Shown: positions 1 through 7,638 of the stretch, one piece after another
Layout: the number at the start of each line of letters is the position of its first letter
Position numbering within the stretch: position 1 is the stretch's first letter
Assembly (NCBI GenBank): GCA_910586005.1
Contig: CAJUHG010000076.1
Location: forward strand, 1-12,561
Reading direction: 5' to 3'
Source of the DNA: an uncultured Lachnospiraceae bacterium
GTDB lineage: Bacteria > Bacillota > Clostridia > Lachnospirales > Lachnospiraceae
Length of the DNA: 12,561 nt
The notes under the pieces: model-generated
The model's input: the letters and a program-made list of their open reading frames with translations, nothing else
Database searches by the model: none
What the model was told of the DNA's origin: nothing
Made by a program: the position numbers and the translations under genes

Positions 1-96
1 CCTCTGGGGCATCCCAAGATTTCCATTCGGCCGTTTCATAAGGTATACCCTCTGGGGCATCCCAAGATTTCCATTCGACCGTTTCATAAGGTATAA
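1..96. repeat. 48-bp tandem repeat, two copies, running off the left edge
   Basis: Two head-to-tail 48-bp units (1-48 and 49-96) each start CCTCTGGGGCATCCCAAGAT. They differ at one internal site (CGGCCG versus CGACCG) and at the last base. The array probably continues outside the window. Since 48 is a multiple of three, several frames stay open through it. One minus-strand frame reads a 16-residue repeat containing EWKSWDAPEG, but I see no start codon with a ribosome site in that frame, so I treat it as intergenic. A degenerate unit lies at 9987-10034 and a half unit at 10426-10447, which makes this a dispersed family. Confidence 0.85.
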
Positions 97-220
97 CATG
101 AACTTTCTATTTTAAATTCATCCCTACATAAAATTATATATTTTATATTGTTTCTTCTTACTTATAATATACCGCATAATACAAAAAAACTCAACTATTC
201 TTTCTTGAAATCTACTTCAT

Positions 221-289
221 AAAAGCAATAGTTTTACTATAACTTAAAAGTTATAGCATACAAGTTATAAGAAAAATTATTGCTTTTTT
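221..289. terminator. Bidirectional hairpin terminator downstream of the GH5 gene
   Basis: A 10-bp outer stem (AAAAGCAATA 221-230 with TATTGCTTTT 278-287) encloses a second hairpin (CTATAACTT 237-245 with AAGTTATAG 248-256). On the plus strand it ends in six T (284-289). On the minus strand, downstream of the GH5 stop, it ends in a shorter T run. A third arm copy (AAGTTATA 262-269) could compete for the inner pairing. It probably ends the minus-strand GH5 transcript and any plus-strand transcript entering from the left. Confidence 0.6.
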
Positions 290-308
290 AATTTTCCTTT
301 ACAAAGAA

Positions 309-1304
309 TTATTTTTTCTTGAACTGACTTACTAACCATTTTCCCCATGGAGTGAGATCTCCATTTTTCCAGTTTGTAGTCTTCTTACAAGAAGTTTTCA
401 AAAGTGCAGAACTTTCATCTTTATTAGAAAGGTTCCATCCTATATAACTAATCTTATTACTTTTTAAAAATTTCATCCATTTGCTTCCTTCTGTTTTATT
501 TAGTGCTCCACTTCCAGAAGCATCAGAAATTCCAAATTCTGACACAAATAAGGGCAATCCTTTTTTTAGAGCAGTTTTAGCTTTTTTGCGCAAATCCTCT
601 CCATGTGTTCCCGCATAAAAATGCAAAGTGTACATTAAATTTTTATAACCCTTCACAGGACTTTTTGCCACAATATCTACATCTTGAGACCAATTTGGTG
701 TTCCTATAATAATAACTGCATTTTTATCTTTGGAACGAATCGCTTTTACTACTTTTTTTGCATAAGACTTAATATCAGACCAAGAAGTTCCCCCATTTGG
801 TTCATTACAAATCTCATAAAGCACATTGGTATATTTCTTATACTTTGAAGCCATTTTCTTAAAAAAAGCAAGTGATTGCTTTTCATAAGTTTTTGGATTA
901 CCATCACTTAAAATATGCCAATCTAAAATAACATAAAGCCCTGCTTTTGTAGCATACTTTACTCCCTGATCAATCTTTTTCTCTAACGCTTTGCGATTAG
1001 CAGCATCTCCTGTACAATAACCATTATATTCACTTGTATAGAGAGCTAAACGTACAACATTGATTTTCCAATTCTTTTTCATATAAGTAAAAGCTTTTTG
1101 ATTTACATATTTTGGATACCAAGCTAAACCATGTGTACTAACTCCCTTAAGCTGCACCGACTTTCCTTTTGTGTTTACTAATTGGGTTCCCTTTACCTTT
1201 AGAGCAGGTAACTTAGCAGCATAAATTGGTGTACTATAAAATAATGTTGAAAACATCACTGCCAATAAACAGGTCATACAAATCCACGTTTTTCTTCTCT
1301 TCAT
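309..1304 (-). CDS. Secreted GH5 endoglucanase (cellulase), 331 aa
   Basis: Probable extracellular endo-beta-1,4-glucanase of glycoside hydrolase family 5. I chose the ATG at 1304 because GGAGG sits 5 nt upstream of it; an in-frame ATG at 1316 has no such site, and that GGAGG falls inside its first codons. The N-terminus is a signal peptide: MKRR, a hydrophobic run, then a likely cut near IYAA/KLPA. GH5 landmarks follow: STHGLAW near residue 57, DWH near 128, the acid/base Glu in YEICNEP (about 168), HFYAG (about 228), the nucleophile Glu in LFVSEFG (about 256), and a Trp in GWN (about 290). The length is that of a bare catalytic domain, with no carbohydrate-binding module, dockerin or sortase motif. 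It lies 43 nt downstream of the metallophosphoesterase stop with no terminator seen between. The exact beta-glucan substrate is not determined. Confidence 0.9.
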   Translation of the reverse strand: MKRRKTWICMTCLLAVMFSTLFYSTPIYAAKLPALKVKGTQLVNTKGKSVQLKGVSTHGLAWYPKYVNQKAFTYMKKNWKINVVRLALYTSEYNGYCTGDAANRKALEKKIDQGVKYATKAGLYVILDWHILSDGNPKTYEKQSLAFFKKMASKYKKYTNVLYEICNEPNGGTSWSDIKSYAKKVVKAIRSKDKNAVIIIGTPNWSQDVDIVAKSPVKGYKNLMYTLHFYAGTHGEDLRKKAKTALKKGLPLFVSEFGISDASGSGALNKTEGSKWMKFLKSNKISYIGWNLSNKDESSALLKTSCKKTTNWKNGDLTPWGKWLVSQFKKK

Positions 1305-1347
1305 TTTTTCCTCCATTCTGTGCAGTTTTCAGGCACCTTATACTCTC

Positions 1348-2124
1348 TCACACTCTTATGATAAGTTCATAAAGAATCGTGTGCTTTTGATCGATGCACA
1401 AATCTTGATGATAATGTCCGCAGAACCAATGATGATATTGCAGTTTGTTCTCTAGTTCTTGAAAATAATCTGTTAAAATATCATACTTATAAGTTCTAGC
1501 TCTATGAACAGTTCCTGAAAGACAATTTATCAACTTTTTTTGCAAATCGTTAGATGCACAATGAGAAATTACATAGTCAACCTGATATCCAACATTTTCT
1601 AAATTATCTCTCCCTTCCTGAAGTTCTGCTTCCTTGGGCAATTCTTGCGGCCACCAAGTTTCATTTAATACTCGATATGGCAATCCTCTTTTTATTGCCC
1701 GCATTCTATCCCTTTTATATGTACTAGATTTCTTATCTAAAATACCTCCTTGGATATCATTACTAGAAGCACCTCCCATTGTAAAAAAAGTTTTCTCATC
1801 AATCTTAAATACCTGTCCACGTTCTAAGAGAATAATTTTCTCTCTAATAATATGTCTCACCTTTCCTCCTTTCCATTTCTCTACAGGATATTCTTCTATC
1901 ATATTATAATTCTCATGATTTCCCTGAATCCAAAGAACCCGAAAGGGTAAATTTGATAACCACTTTAAATCATATTGAAACCTACTATCCTTTGCCCATA
2001 ATAAACCAAAATCCCCACACACAATGATATAATCATCTTCTGTCAACTCAAAAGGTAAATGCATACGCTGTTTCTTTGCAAATCGTTGAAACTCACTATG
2101 AAGATCCCCTGTTACGTAAATCAT
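1348..2124 (-). CDS. Calcineurin-like metallophosphoesterase, 258 aa
   Basis: A predicted soluble two-metal phosphoesterase. The motif set is complete and in order: GDLHS (D7, H9), CGDFG (D38), QGNHEN (N69, H70), SHCAS (H188) and GHYHQD (H237, H239). These residues normally bind the dinuclear metal centre and the phosphate. There is no signal peptide or membrane segment, so it should be cytoplasmic. AGGAG lies 5 to 6 nt before the ATG and fixes the start. It appears to be the upstream gene of a two-gene unit with the GH5 enzyme, but nothing links the two functions. The substrate (protein phosphate, nucleotide or other) cannot be told from sequence; the family is broad. Confidence 0.85.
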   Translation of the reverse strand: MIYVTGDLHSEFQRFAKKQRMHLPFELTEDDYIIVCGDFGLLWAKDSRFQYDLKWLSNLPFRVLWIQGNHENYNMIEEYPVEKWKGGKVRHIIREKIILLERGQVFKIDEKTFFTMGGASSNDIQGGILDKKSSTYKRDRMRAIKRGLPYRVLNETWWPQELPKEAELQEGRDNLENVGYQVDYVISHCASNDLQKKLINCLSGTVHRARTYKYDILTDYFQELENKLQYHHWFCGHYHQDLCIDQKHTILYELIIRV

Positions 2125-2245
2125 TTTTTCTCCTTTGTCAACTATTTTTCTATTATCTCTTTTTATTTCAAAAATAATCTAACTTTTATCTTCTTCCCTC
2201 AATTCCTTTCGTATTTTTGAGCTTTATTTGTTTCCCTGAAGCTCA

Positions 2246-2449
2246 TCATTTACATACAAAAATTAATGTGTTATTATAACAGATATTTATATCTGTTTTT
2301 AGATTTCCATTTTCCCATAAAAGAAGTATATCACAATTTTCTACTTTTGGATACCTTAACCCATCATCTAAAGTCAATAGAATTGCAACATCCCTTTTTT
2401 CAAATAATAATAGACCTTTTTGAGCCAATATAAAGTTTTGGGGCGCCAA
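2246..2449 (-). CDS. Doubtful small ORF, 67 codons, TTG start
   Basis: An open frame starting at TTG with no ATG and no Shine-Dalgarno. The frame is open four codons further back to a TAG. The predicted peptide is hydrophobic and acidic by turns (LLTLDDG, CDILLLWENGN), and I do not recognise it. The start lies inside a GC-rich hairpin (2440-2482) downstream of the ZIP gene. A 6-bp dyad (GAGCTT 2219-2224 with AAGCTC 2239-2244) follows the stop but has no T run. It could be a gene relic, part of a repeat, or chance. Confidence 0.2.
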   Translation of the reverse strand: MAPQNFILAQKGLLLFEKRDVAILLTLDDGLRYPKVENCDILLLWENGNLKTDINICYNNTLIFVCK

Positions 2450-2482
2450 GAAATTTTCGACCTAAGATTCTTTTTGCGCCCC
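2440..2482. other. GC-rich hairpin downstream of the ZIP transporter gene
   Basis: GGGGCGC (2440-2446) pairs perfectly with GCGCCCC (2476-2482), and AAGAA (2448-2452) can extend the stem with TTCTT (2468-2472), leaving a loop of about 15 nt. It begins 17 nt after the ZIP stop. Neither strand has a clean T run after the stem, so it is not a textbook intrinsic terminator, though it could stop RNA decay or processing at the 3' end of the ZIP message. Seven G/C pairs in a row are unusual for this AT-rich spacer. Confidence 0.5.
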
Positions 2483-2498
2483 TACTCTATTTTATAAG

Positions 2499-3275
2499 TT
2501 ATCCCAATGCTACATCTAATATCATCATAATCAAAAATCCTATCATAACCCCTATAGTTCCCACATTAGATGATTCATCTGGTTGTGCTTGAGGAATCAA
2601 TTCATCTGCTATGACATAAATCATAGCACCTGAAGCAAATGCAAGCAACCAAGGCATAAAAGCCACTGCTGAAGCGGATATAAGAAATACAAAAATTCCT
2701 GCTATTGGCTCTACAATACCAGATAAACAACCTACTAAGAAAGAATGGGAGGAACTTGCACCAGACTGACGCACAGGCAAAGAAATAGCAGCGCCTTCTG
2801 GAAAATTTTGTATTCCAATTCCAATTGCAAGCCCAATAGCAGACAAAAGATAAACGGGATCTTTGGGATATTGTCCGGCGAGGACAAAGGCAAGACCAAC
2901 TGCCATTCCCTCTGGAATATTATGGACAGTTACAGCAAGTACTAGAAGATTTTTTCCCGCTTTTTTTTCTTTATAATCAGCATGAAACCAAGGCAGTGTT
3001 TTATCTACAAGATATAAAAATGCTCCTCCTAAGGCAAAACCTAATGCTGGCGGAATCCACGGTACCCAACCTAATTCTCTACTCTGCTCAATCGAAGGAA
3101 TTAAAAGTGACCAAACTGCCGCTGCCATCATAACCCCAGAAGAAAATCCTAAGAATGCTCGATTCATTTTTTCATTAATAGAATCCCGAAAGCAAAAAAC
3201 GACGGCTGCTCCTAAACTAGTCATAAGAAAAGTAAATCCTGTACCACAAAGTACCTGAAATAACGTATAAATCAT
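2499..3275 (-). CDS. ZIP-family divalent metal transporter, 258 aa
   Basis: Inner-membrane metal-ion importer of the ZIP family; zinc is the usual substrate, with iron or manganese possible. About eight hydrophobic segments are visible. The two metal-site helices carry the hallmark motifs HNIPEG (from about residue 118) and QNFPEG (about 156), and a later helix has a Glu in GIVEPIAG (about 189). The frame is also open to an ATG at 3314, but only the ATG at 3275 has a ribosome site (GTGGAG, 6 nt spacing), so I use that start. That site lies inside a strong hairpin (3276-3326), which suggests post-initiation control. The gene follows the esterase gene by 78 nt. No recognisable metal riboswitch or operator is present. 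Confidence 0.88.
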   Translation of the reverse strand: MIYTLFQVLCGTGFTFLMTSLGAAVVFCFRDSINEKMNRAFLGFSSGVMMAAAVWSLLIPSIEQSRELGWVPWIPPALGFALGGAFLYLVDKTLPWFHADYKEKKAGKNLLVLAVTVHNIPEGMAVGLAFVLAGQYPKDPVYLLSAIGLAIGIGIQNFPEGAAISLPVRQSGASSSHSFLVGCLSGIVEPIAGIFVFLISASAVAFMPWLLAFASGAMIYVIADELIPQAQPDESSNVGTIGVMIGFLIMMILDVALG

Positions 3276-3326
3276 AAAAAACTCCACTAATGCATTCCCT
3301 ATTACTTTATGCATTGGGAGTTTTTT
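3276..3326 (-). promoter_or_regulatory. Terminator-like hairpin covering the ZIP ribosome site
   Basis: Read on the minus strand, AAAAAACTCC (3326-3317) pairs with GGAGTTTTTT (3285-3276), and ATGCATT pairs with AATGCAT inside it (3309-3315 with 3289-3295). The GGAG of the ZIP gene is fully in the stem, and the stem ends in six T directly before the ATG. It therefore looks like an intrinsic terminator for the upstream operon and also like a lid on ZIP translation. Whether the pairing responds to metal, or simply attenuates transcription, is inference. Confidence 0.7.
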
Positions 3327-3353
3327 GGTTATAAATTTCCTATCTGAAATCTA

Positions 3354-4268
3354 TTATTTTTTTGTCACTATTTCAAAGTACCTTCCAATTTCTTTCCATG
3401 CTTCTTTGGATTCAGGCATCATCATCATTCCCATTTGAAATACATGAAACATCCCTTCATATATACTCAATCGTACTTTTCCTCCTTGTTTCTTGGCTTT
3501 ATATGCTACTCCAACAGAATCACTTAGAAGCATTTCAATGGAACCAGCCTGTATCAACATAGGTGGAAATCCCCAATAATCTCCAAACATTGGAGAAATA
3601 TAGGGATCTCTTGGATTATTCCATCCTATATAATCCCGATTGTAAATTAAACTATCTCTTGTGTTTCCAAAGAGTGGATCTAATTCATAATTATCTTCAT
3701 AAGAAGGACCACTGGCTGTCAAATCTGCCCAAGGAGACATCAGAACCATTCCTGCAGGCAATCTTCTATTATGGTCTTTTAAATACATGCAAAGAGCTAA
3801 GGCAAGCCCCCCTCCTGCTGAATCTCCAACTACAAATATCTGTCTACTATGCCAACCAGCTTTTATTAACCAGTCATATGCTTCTAAGGCATCTTCTAAT
3901 GCAGCCGGATAAGGGTCTTCTGGCGCTACCCGATAATCAATAGTCAAAACACTCATTCCCTTACTTACCTCACAATACAATCCTGCAAAAGAACGATATG
4001 CATTGCGCATAGCACCAATATACCCACCCCCATGAAGTTGGAGAATTACATAATCTGTTCTAGAAGATTCTTTACTACTTAAATATTCCATCTGAAATTT
4101 AGGAAGTTCAATCTCCTCCATAAAAAAACATTCTGGACATCTCCATTTAGGTTCTACTAATTTCTTACGCAACTCTCCTGTTCTAATTTTGCGCCCAATT
4201 AAGTTATCATTTGTCACATGGGCAATCATGTCTCGAATTACTCTTCCTCTTATGCTAACCTCTTTCAT
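3354..4268 (-). CDS. Alpha/beta-hydrolase, HSL-type esterase/lipase, 304 aa
   Basis: A carboxylic-ester hydrolase of the hormone-sensitive-lipase (bacterial family IV) group. Visible are the oxyanion-hole motif HGGG (79-82), the nucleophile elbow GDSAGGG with Ser150, the DPLF/ISPM region, the likely acid Asp250 in the segment IEMLLSDS, and His275 in GMFHVFQ. The triad is thus intact. There is no signal peptide, so it should act in the cytosol or at the inner membrane face. The N-terminus has a small Cys pair (CPEC near 44). The start has GGAG 9 nt upstream. It follows the zinc-ribbon membrane protein by 29 nt and lies in the same run as an acyltransferase, which suggests that it removes or transfers the acyl group that enzyme handles. 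The substrate is unknown. Confidence 0.88.
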   Translation of the reverse strand: MKEVSIRGRVIRDMIAHVTNDNLIGRKIRTGELRKKLVEPKWRCPECFFMEEIELPKFQMEYLSSKESSRTDYVILQLHGGGYIGAMRNAYRSFAGLYCEVSKGMSVLTIDYRVAPEDPYPAALEDALEAYDWLIKAGWHSRQIFVVGDSAGGGLALALCMYLKDHNRRLPAGMVLMSPWADLTASGPSYEDNYELDPLFGNTRDSLIYNRDYIGWNNPRDPYISPMFGDYWGFPPMLIQAGSIEMLLSDSVGVAYKAKKQGGKVRLSIYEGMFHVFQMGMMMMPESKEAWKEIGRYFEIVTKK

Positions 4269-4297
4269 CTTTCTGTTCTCCTTCTACATCCAGAATA

Positions 4298-4966
4298 CTA
4301 TACATGGAACCTTCGTTTTAATTCCGCTTCTGCTTTAGGACCTCCAAAAATTAATGTTCCAAGTAACATACAAAAAGAACTAGCCAAAGCTACAAAAGAT
4401 AGAATAGGTCTTGTAATTATTCCAATTCTCCATATAAGAATACAAATCAGAGAAGTAACTACCGTAAGTATTTGCATTAACATATAGCTTTGCCAATTAG
4501 ATGCATTAACAATCATTAGTACAATAATTGTAGCATTCAAAAGTAATACTGCTCCTGGTAAAAAATAATTTACAGACCAACCTCGATAACCTACAATATT
4601 ATCTGCTGCAATTACTAAAAGTACTGCTCCAATAATCTGTATTAAAATTACCTTTTGATAACCATTATTTTTCTTTAGAGAATAACCTAGTGTAATATAA
4701 AAATATAAAATACTAATTCCACTAATTGCAGACCACCAAATTCCCTGGAAGGTAAGATAATTTACAATAATTAAAGCAGCCTCTATAATAATTGCTAAAA
4801 AACTGTACAGCCGCACCACAAAACTTAATTTTTTAGATACCAATTTTACATCTGGATAACCAGAAGTTCCATGATTTTCTCCAATGATCTCTAAAACACT
4901 GTTGCACAAGGGACAAATTTTAACATCATCCAATATTTCTACCTTGCACTTTTTACATTCTCTCAT
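4298..4966 (-). CDS. Zinc-ribbon integral membrane protein (DUF6320-like), 222 aa
   Basis: The first 25 residues form a zinc ribbon with CxxC pairs at C4/C7 and C18/C21. After a short linker there are about six hydrophobic segments from residue 48 to the end, and a conserved-looking GWSVNYFLPG stretch near residue 128. This matches my recollection of the DUF6320 family, whose function is not known; the family name is from memory, not a search. The tail is basic (ELKRRFHV). It is 23 nt downstream of the acyltransferase gene and 29 nt upstream of the esterase gene, so the three are almost certainly co-transcribed. A membrane anchor or partner for the acyltransferase is a reasonable guess but only that. 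Confidence 0.75.
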   Translation of the reverse strand: MRECKKCKVEILDDVKICPLCNSVLEIIGENHGTSGYPDVKLVSKKLSFVVRLYSFLAIIIEAALIIVNYLTFQGIWWSAISGISILYFYITLGYSLKKNNGYQKVILIQIIGAVLLVIAADNIVGYRGWSVNYFLPGAVLLLNATIIVLMIVNASNWQSYMLMQILTVVTSLICILIWRIGIITRPILSFVALASSFCMLLGTLIFGGPKAEAELKRRFHV

Positions 4967-4989
4967 TCCATATAAACCTCATTCCTCTC

Positions 4990-6264
4990 TTATTCTTCAT
5001 AAACTCCATTTGTCTCTATTCTCACTGGTATCCCATCTTCAGAAAGTCTTCGGAAAAATCCTCGTTGTACTGACACATCTGCAAGATTACTACTAATTGT
5101 AAATACTAATGTATCTCTATAAGAGCATATAGTTCCTTTGATATTTTGCCCTTCTGACATAGATAAAAATGCATAAAATCCTTCTATATATTCTTGGTAT
5201 TCTTCCCGAACTTGAATATTCCCAATATTTGTCACCGTTGTAGTATTGGCAAGAGCACTATTGTGATATACATGGCGGATCGCAATATTTTTGATAAACA
5301 GTGGAACTGCTCGAAGAATAAAATTCTTCTCATTTGATACATTATAAGCAAAAAGATTCTCTAAATGTTCTCTGTTAATCTGACTGCGAAGACTCTCTGA
5401 GACAATTTGTGTTACTTCCTCAAAACTATAATTTTCTTTTTGAGGGTGAAAAACTGCTGATACAATCACAAAAAAATTTTTCATAGTAATAGAATCAAAA
5501 TAAGGTCTAAGATTTACTGGAACACAAGAACTAATAGGACGTTTACTGGGCATACCATGCAGGCATTCCTGATAAATACTCCATAAAAATGCTGATACTA
5601 AATATTCATTGATAGAAACTCCATATTCCTTACATACTTTCTTCAATGATTGAATAGGCATATAACCATGCATAACACCAAGTTCTAATGGCTTTAATTT
5701 TTCACCTTTTATCAAATAAGCACGTTCCGTCTGATAGCCCTTTTTATGACTTTTTTTATAATTTTTTAAGTAACTATCTTCTCGATTTAAAGAAGTATCA
5801 CTACAAAGCCCGTCCCCAAGTTTTTCTTTTAATTTTGGATGTGCCAAACGTAAATATTGATAAGTTAATTCCTTTAAAAAAGTTATTCCCCCCATCCCAT
5901 CTGTGAGCACATGAAATACTTCTAAATTAATCCTATTTTTGTAATAATTCACACGAAAAAGATAATTTCTATTCCTATTAGGTGAAATATATTGGCAGGG
6001 ATAACGGTATTCTTCTTTTACAATTGGTGCTGGCTTCTGATTTGTTTCAAAATAATACCAAAACACACCATAACGTATTCGCACCCGAAATACATCAAAC
6101 CAAGGTAATACCTGTTCCAATGCTTTTTGCAAAAGTTCTTTTTGAATATTTTCCTTTAAAGTAACAGAAATTCTATAAACATTACTCATACTCTCTCCAG
6201 CAATTACTGGAAATAAATGTGCTGTATTATCCAATTTATCCCATTTTAGCTCTTTCTCTTTCAT
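4990..6264 (-). CDS. Condensation-fold (alcohol acetyltransferase/PapA-like) acyltransferase, 424 aa
   Basis: A stand-alone protein of the CoA-dependent acyltransferase/condensation superfamily. The core motif is FHVLTDGMGG at 117-126: the second His (H118) and Asp122-Gly123 of HHxxxDG are kept, while the first His is Phe, as in several stand-alone relatives. The length of about 420 aa fits the two-lobed chloramphenicol-acetyltransferase-like fold. The C-terminal lobe contains TTTVTNIGNI, which resembles the bridging region of this fold. There is no carrier-protein, adenylation or thioesterase domain nearby, so nonribosomal peptide synthesis is unlikely; O- or N-acylation of a small alcohol, lipid or envelope sugar is more likely. 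AGGAG lies 11 nt before the ATG, a long spacing. It is the first gene of the acyltransferase, zinc-ribbon, esterase trio. Confidence 0.78.
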   Translation of the reverse strand: MKEKELKWDKLDNTAHLFPVIAGESMSNVYRISVTLKENIQKELLQKALEQVLPWFDVFRVRIRYGVFWYYFETNQKPAPIVKEEYRYPCQYISPNRNRNYLFRVNYYKNRINLEVFHVLTDGMGGITFLKELTYQYLRLAHPKLKEKLGDGLCSDTSLNREDSYLKNYKKSHKKGYQTERAYLIKGEKLKPLELGVMHGYMPIQSLKKVCKEYGVSINEYLVSAFLWSIYQECLHGMPSKRPISSCVPVNLRPYFDSITMKNFFVIVSAVFHPQKENYSFEEVTQIVSESLRSQINREHLENLFAYNVSNEKNFILRAVPLFIKNIAIRHVYHNSALANTTTVTNIGNIQVREEYQEYIEGFYAFLSMSEGQNIKGTICSYRDTLVFTISSNLADVSVQRGFFRRLSEDGIPVRIETNGVYEE

Positions 6265-6331
6265 TTTATGATAGACTCCTACTTTACTCTTTCTCTATTA
6301 CCTTTTTATGTGTTATGGTTTTCCCTATATA

Positions 6332-7612
6332 TCAGAAACGTTTGCTTCTTCGCTCTATACTTCGCTGTTTACTCAAATCTTCTATAATCCCTACCGCAAA
6401 CACCGTTTGTCCATCTATATTAAATTTTACACTAGATATACTACATTTACACCAAGACTGATTTTGTTTTGCAGTGTAATAAAAATAATCACTTTTTTCT
6501 CCCTTTTTAATACGCTCATGTACGCGACAAAATAATGCACAATATTCTTCTTGTGCCAAATCCTTTGCAAATTCATCTTGTGAAGTTTTATATTCTGTTT
6601 TACAACTATAATAATTTGCTGTTTTTTCTGGCAGCACAAATTTATTTTCTTGTGGATAATAGAAATATTCTAAGATATTTTCATTTTTTAAACACACTTG
6701 GAGAATTTTCATATTTCCATCAAAACGATTCTTTAAATACTCCTGATATTCTTTCTCTTTTGATTTTTGTTCATCAACATCTTGAATCGTAATCAATACT
6801 TTTTGATTGCTGGAAGGTTTTTGCATAAAATAGCAAGTAATACTTACCCAATGATACCCTTCTTGTATTTTTCTGCGGTATTCCCTAATAAATTTTTCTT
6901 TTCCTTCCGATAACTGAATCTGTAAATTCTCTAGACTAATATCTTTTTTTATTTCTTCCCAATCATCTGGATGATAAAGTTGTAACATATCTTGAAAAGT
7001 TTCTTGTGCAGAAATATTTTTTGCAATCAGAACTTCTCCTTCTTCTGTTAGTTTTAATGGATGTATTACATTTTTATCTAATTCTAACATCATAACACAG
7101 GTGTATAATTCCTGTAAGGAAAGCAACATATCTTCTTCTAAAGTTTTGAGAGATTCTTTCTGTGTTCCCATACTAGCCACTTGCTCTGTAAACATATCTT
7201 CCTCTAAACTTTTGGAAGGTTCTTCTTTCTTTAAAGACATCATTTCTGAAATATTTTGGCAATATCCATGAAATCTTATTCCCTGTGTAGATGTAAGATC
7301 GCAGCTTCCCCCAAATCGAAACTGTATCTTTTCATTATTTGGATGATGCCATATATAATTCACTTCCCCCTGTTGCCCAAATGCCATAACCTCTATAATT
7401 TCATTTACCATTCCCAAATAATCTTTATCAATTCTGTTATACCAATGCCTGTAACATTCTTCTGGAGTAGGAACTTCTTCTAAACCTAACAATTCCAACA
7501 TTGTACCATCTGCATACATGCATTCTGACTTTCCCTCATCCATTTCAATCTGCCATAATCCTATTTTTGTATTAGAAAGAATATCTTTTACACTGATATT
7601 TTCATTAAACAT
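6332..7612 (-). CDS. Multi-PAS sensor protein without an output domain, 426 aa
   Basis: A cytoplasmic protein of PAS-like modules only. The ATG at 7612 has GAGG 9 nt upstream; the in-frame ATG at 7627 lacks a site. The first PAS covers about residues 8-125 (GLWQIEMDEG, then GIRFHGYCQNISEM). A linker with a 22-residue duplication follows (SLEEDMF and TLEEDML). A second PAS spans about 160-285, ending in VLITIQDVDEQKSKEKEY, and a third about 300-415, ending in FAVGIIEDLSKQRS. In relatives I know from gut Clostridia, a GGDEF, EAL or similar effector follows such repeats; here the protein stops about ten residues later (ERRSKRF). No out-of-frame remnant fits in the 67 nt before the next gene. It starts near the GH31 stop and is probably co-transcribed with it. 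The ligand and the partner are unknown. Confidence 0.75.
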   Translation of the reverse strand: MFNENISVKDILSNTKIGLWQIEMDEGKSECMYADGTMLELLGLEEVPTPEECYRHWYNRIDKDYLGMVNEIIEVMAFGQQGEVNYIWHHPNNEKIQFRFGGSCDLTSTQGIRFHGYCQNISEMMSLKKEEPSKSLEEDMFTEQVASMGTQKESLKTLEEDMLLSLQELYTCVMMLELDKNVIHPLKLTEEGEVLIAKNISAQETFQDMLQLYHPDDWEEIKKDISLENLQIQLSEGKEKFIREYRRKIQEGYHWVSITCYFMQKPSSNQKVLITIQDVDEQKSKEKEYQEYLKNRFDGNMKILQVCLKNENILEYFYYPQENKFVLPEKTANYYSCKTEYKTSQDEFAKDLAQEEYCALFCRVHERIKKGEKSDYFYYTAKQNQSWCKCSISSVKFNIDGQTVFAVGIIEDLSKQRSIERRSKRF

Positions 7613-7638
7613 TTCTTTATTCCTCATTTGTTCTTATA

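Noticed and set aside
1..96. CRISPR array
   Set aside because: The 48-bp units are back to back and nearly identical along their whole length, with no variable spacers and no cas genes.
1634..1909. 91-codon plus-strand ORF
   Set aside because: Antisense to the metallophosphoesterase, whose motifs are intact; no independent support.
3563..3943. 126-codon plus-strand ORF
   Set aside because: It lies wholly inside the esterase gene, which has complete catalytic motifs on the other strand; a shadow frame.
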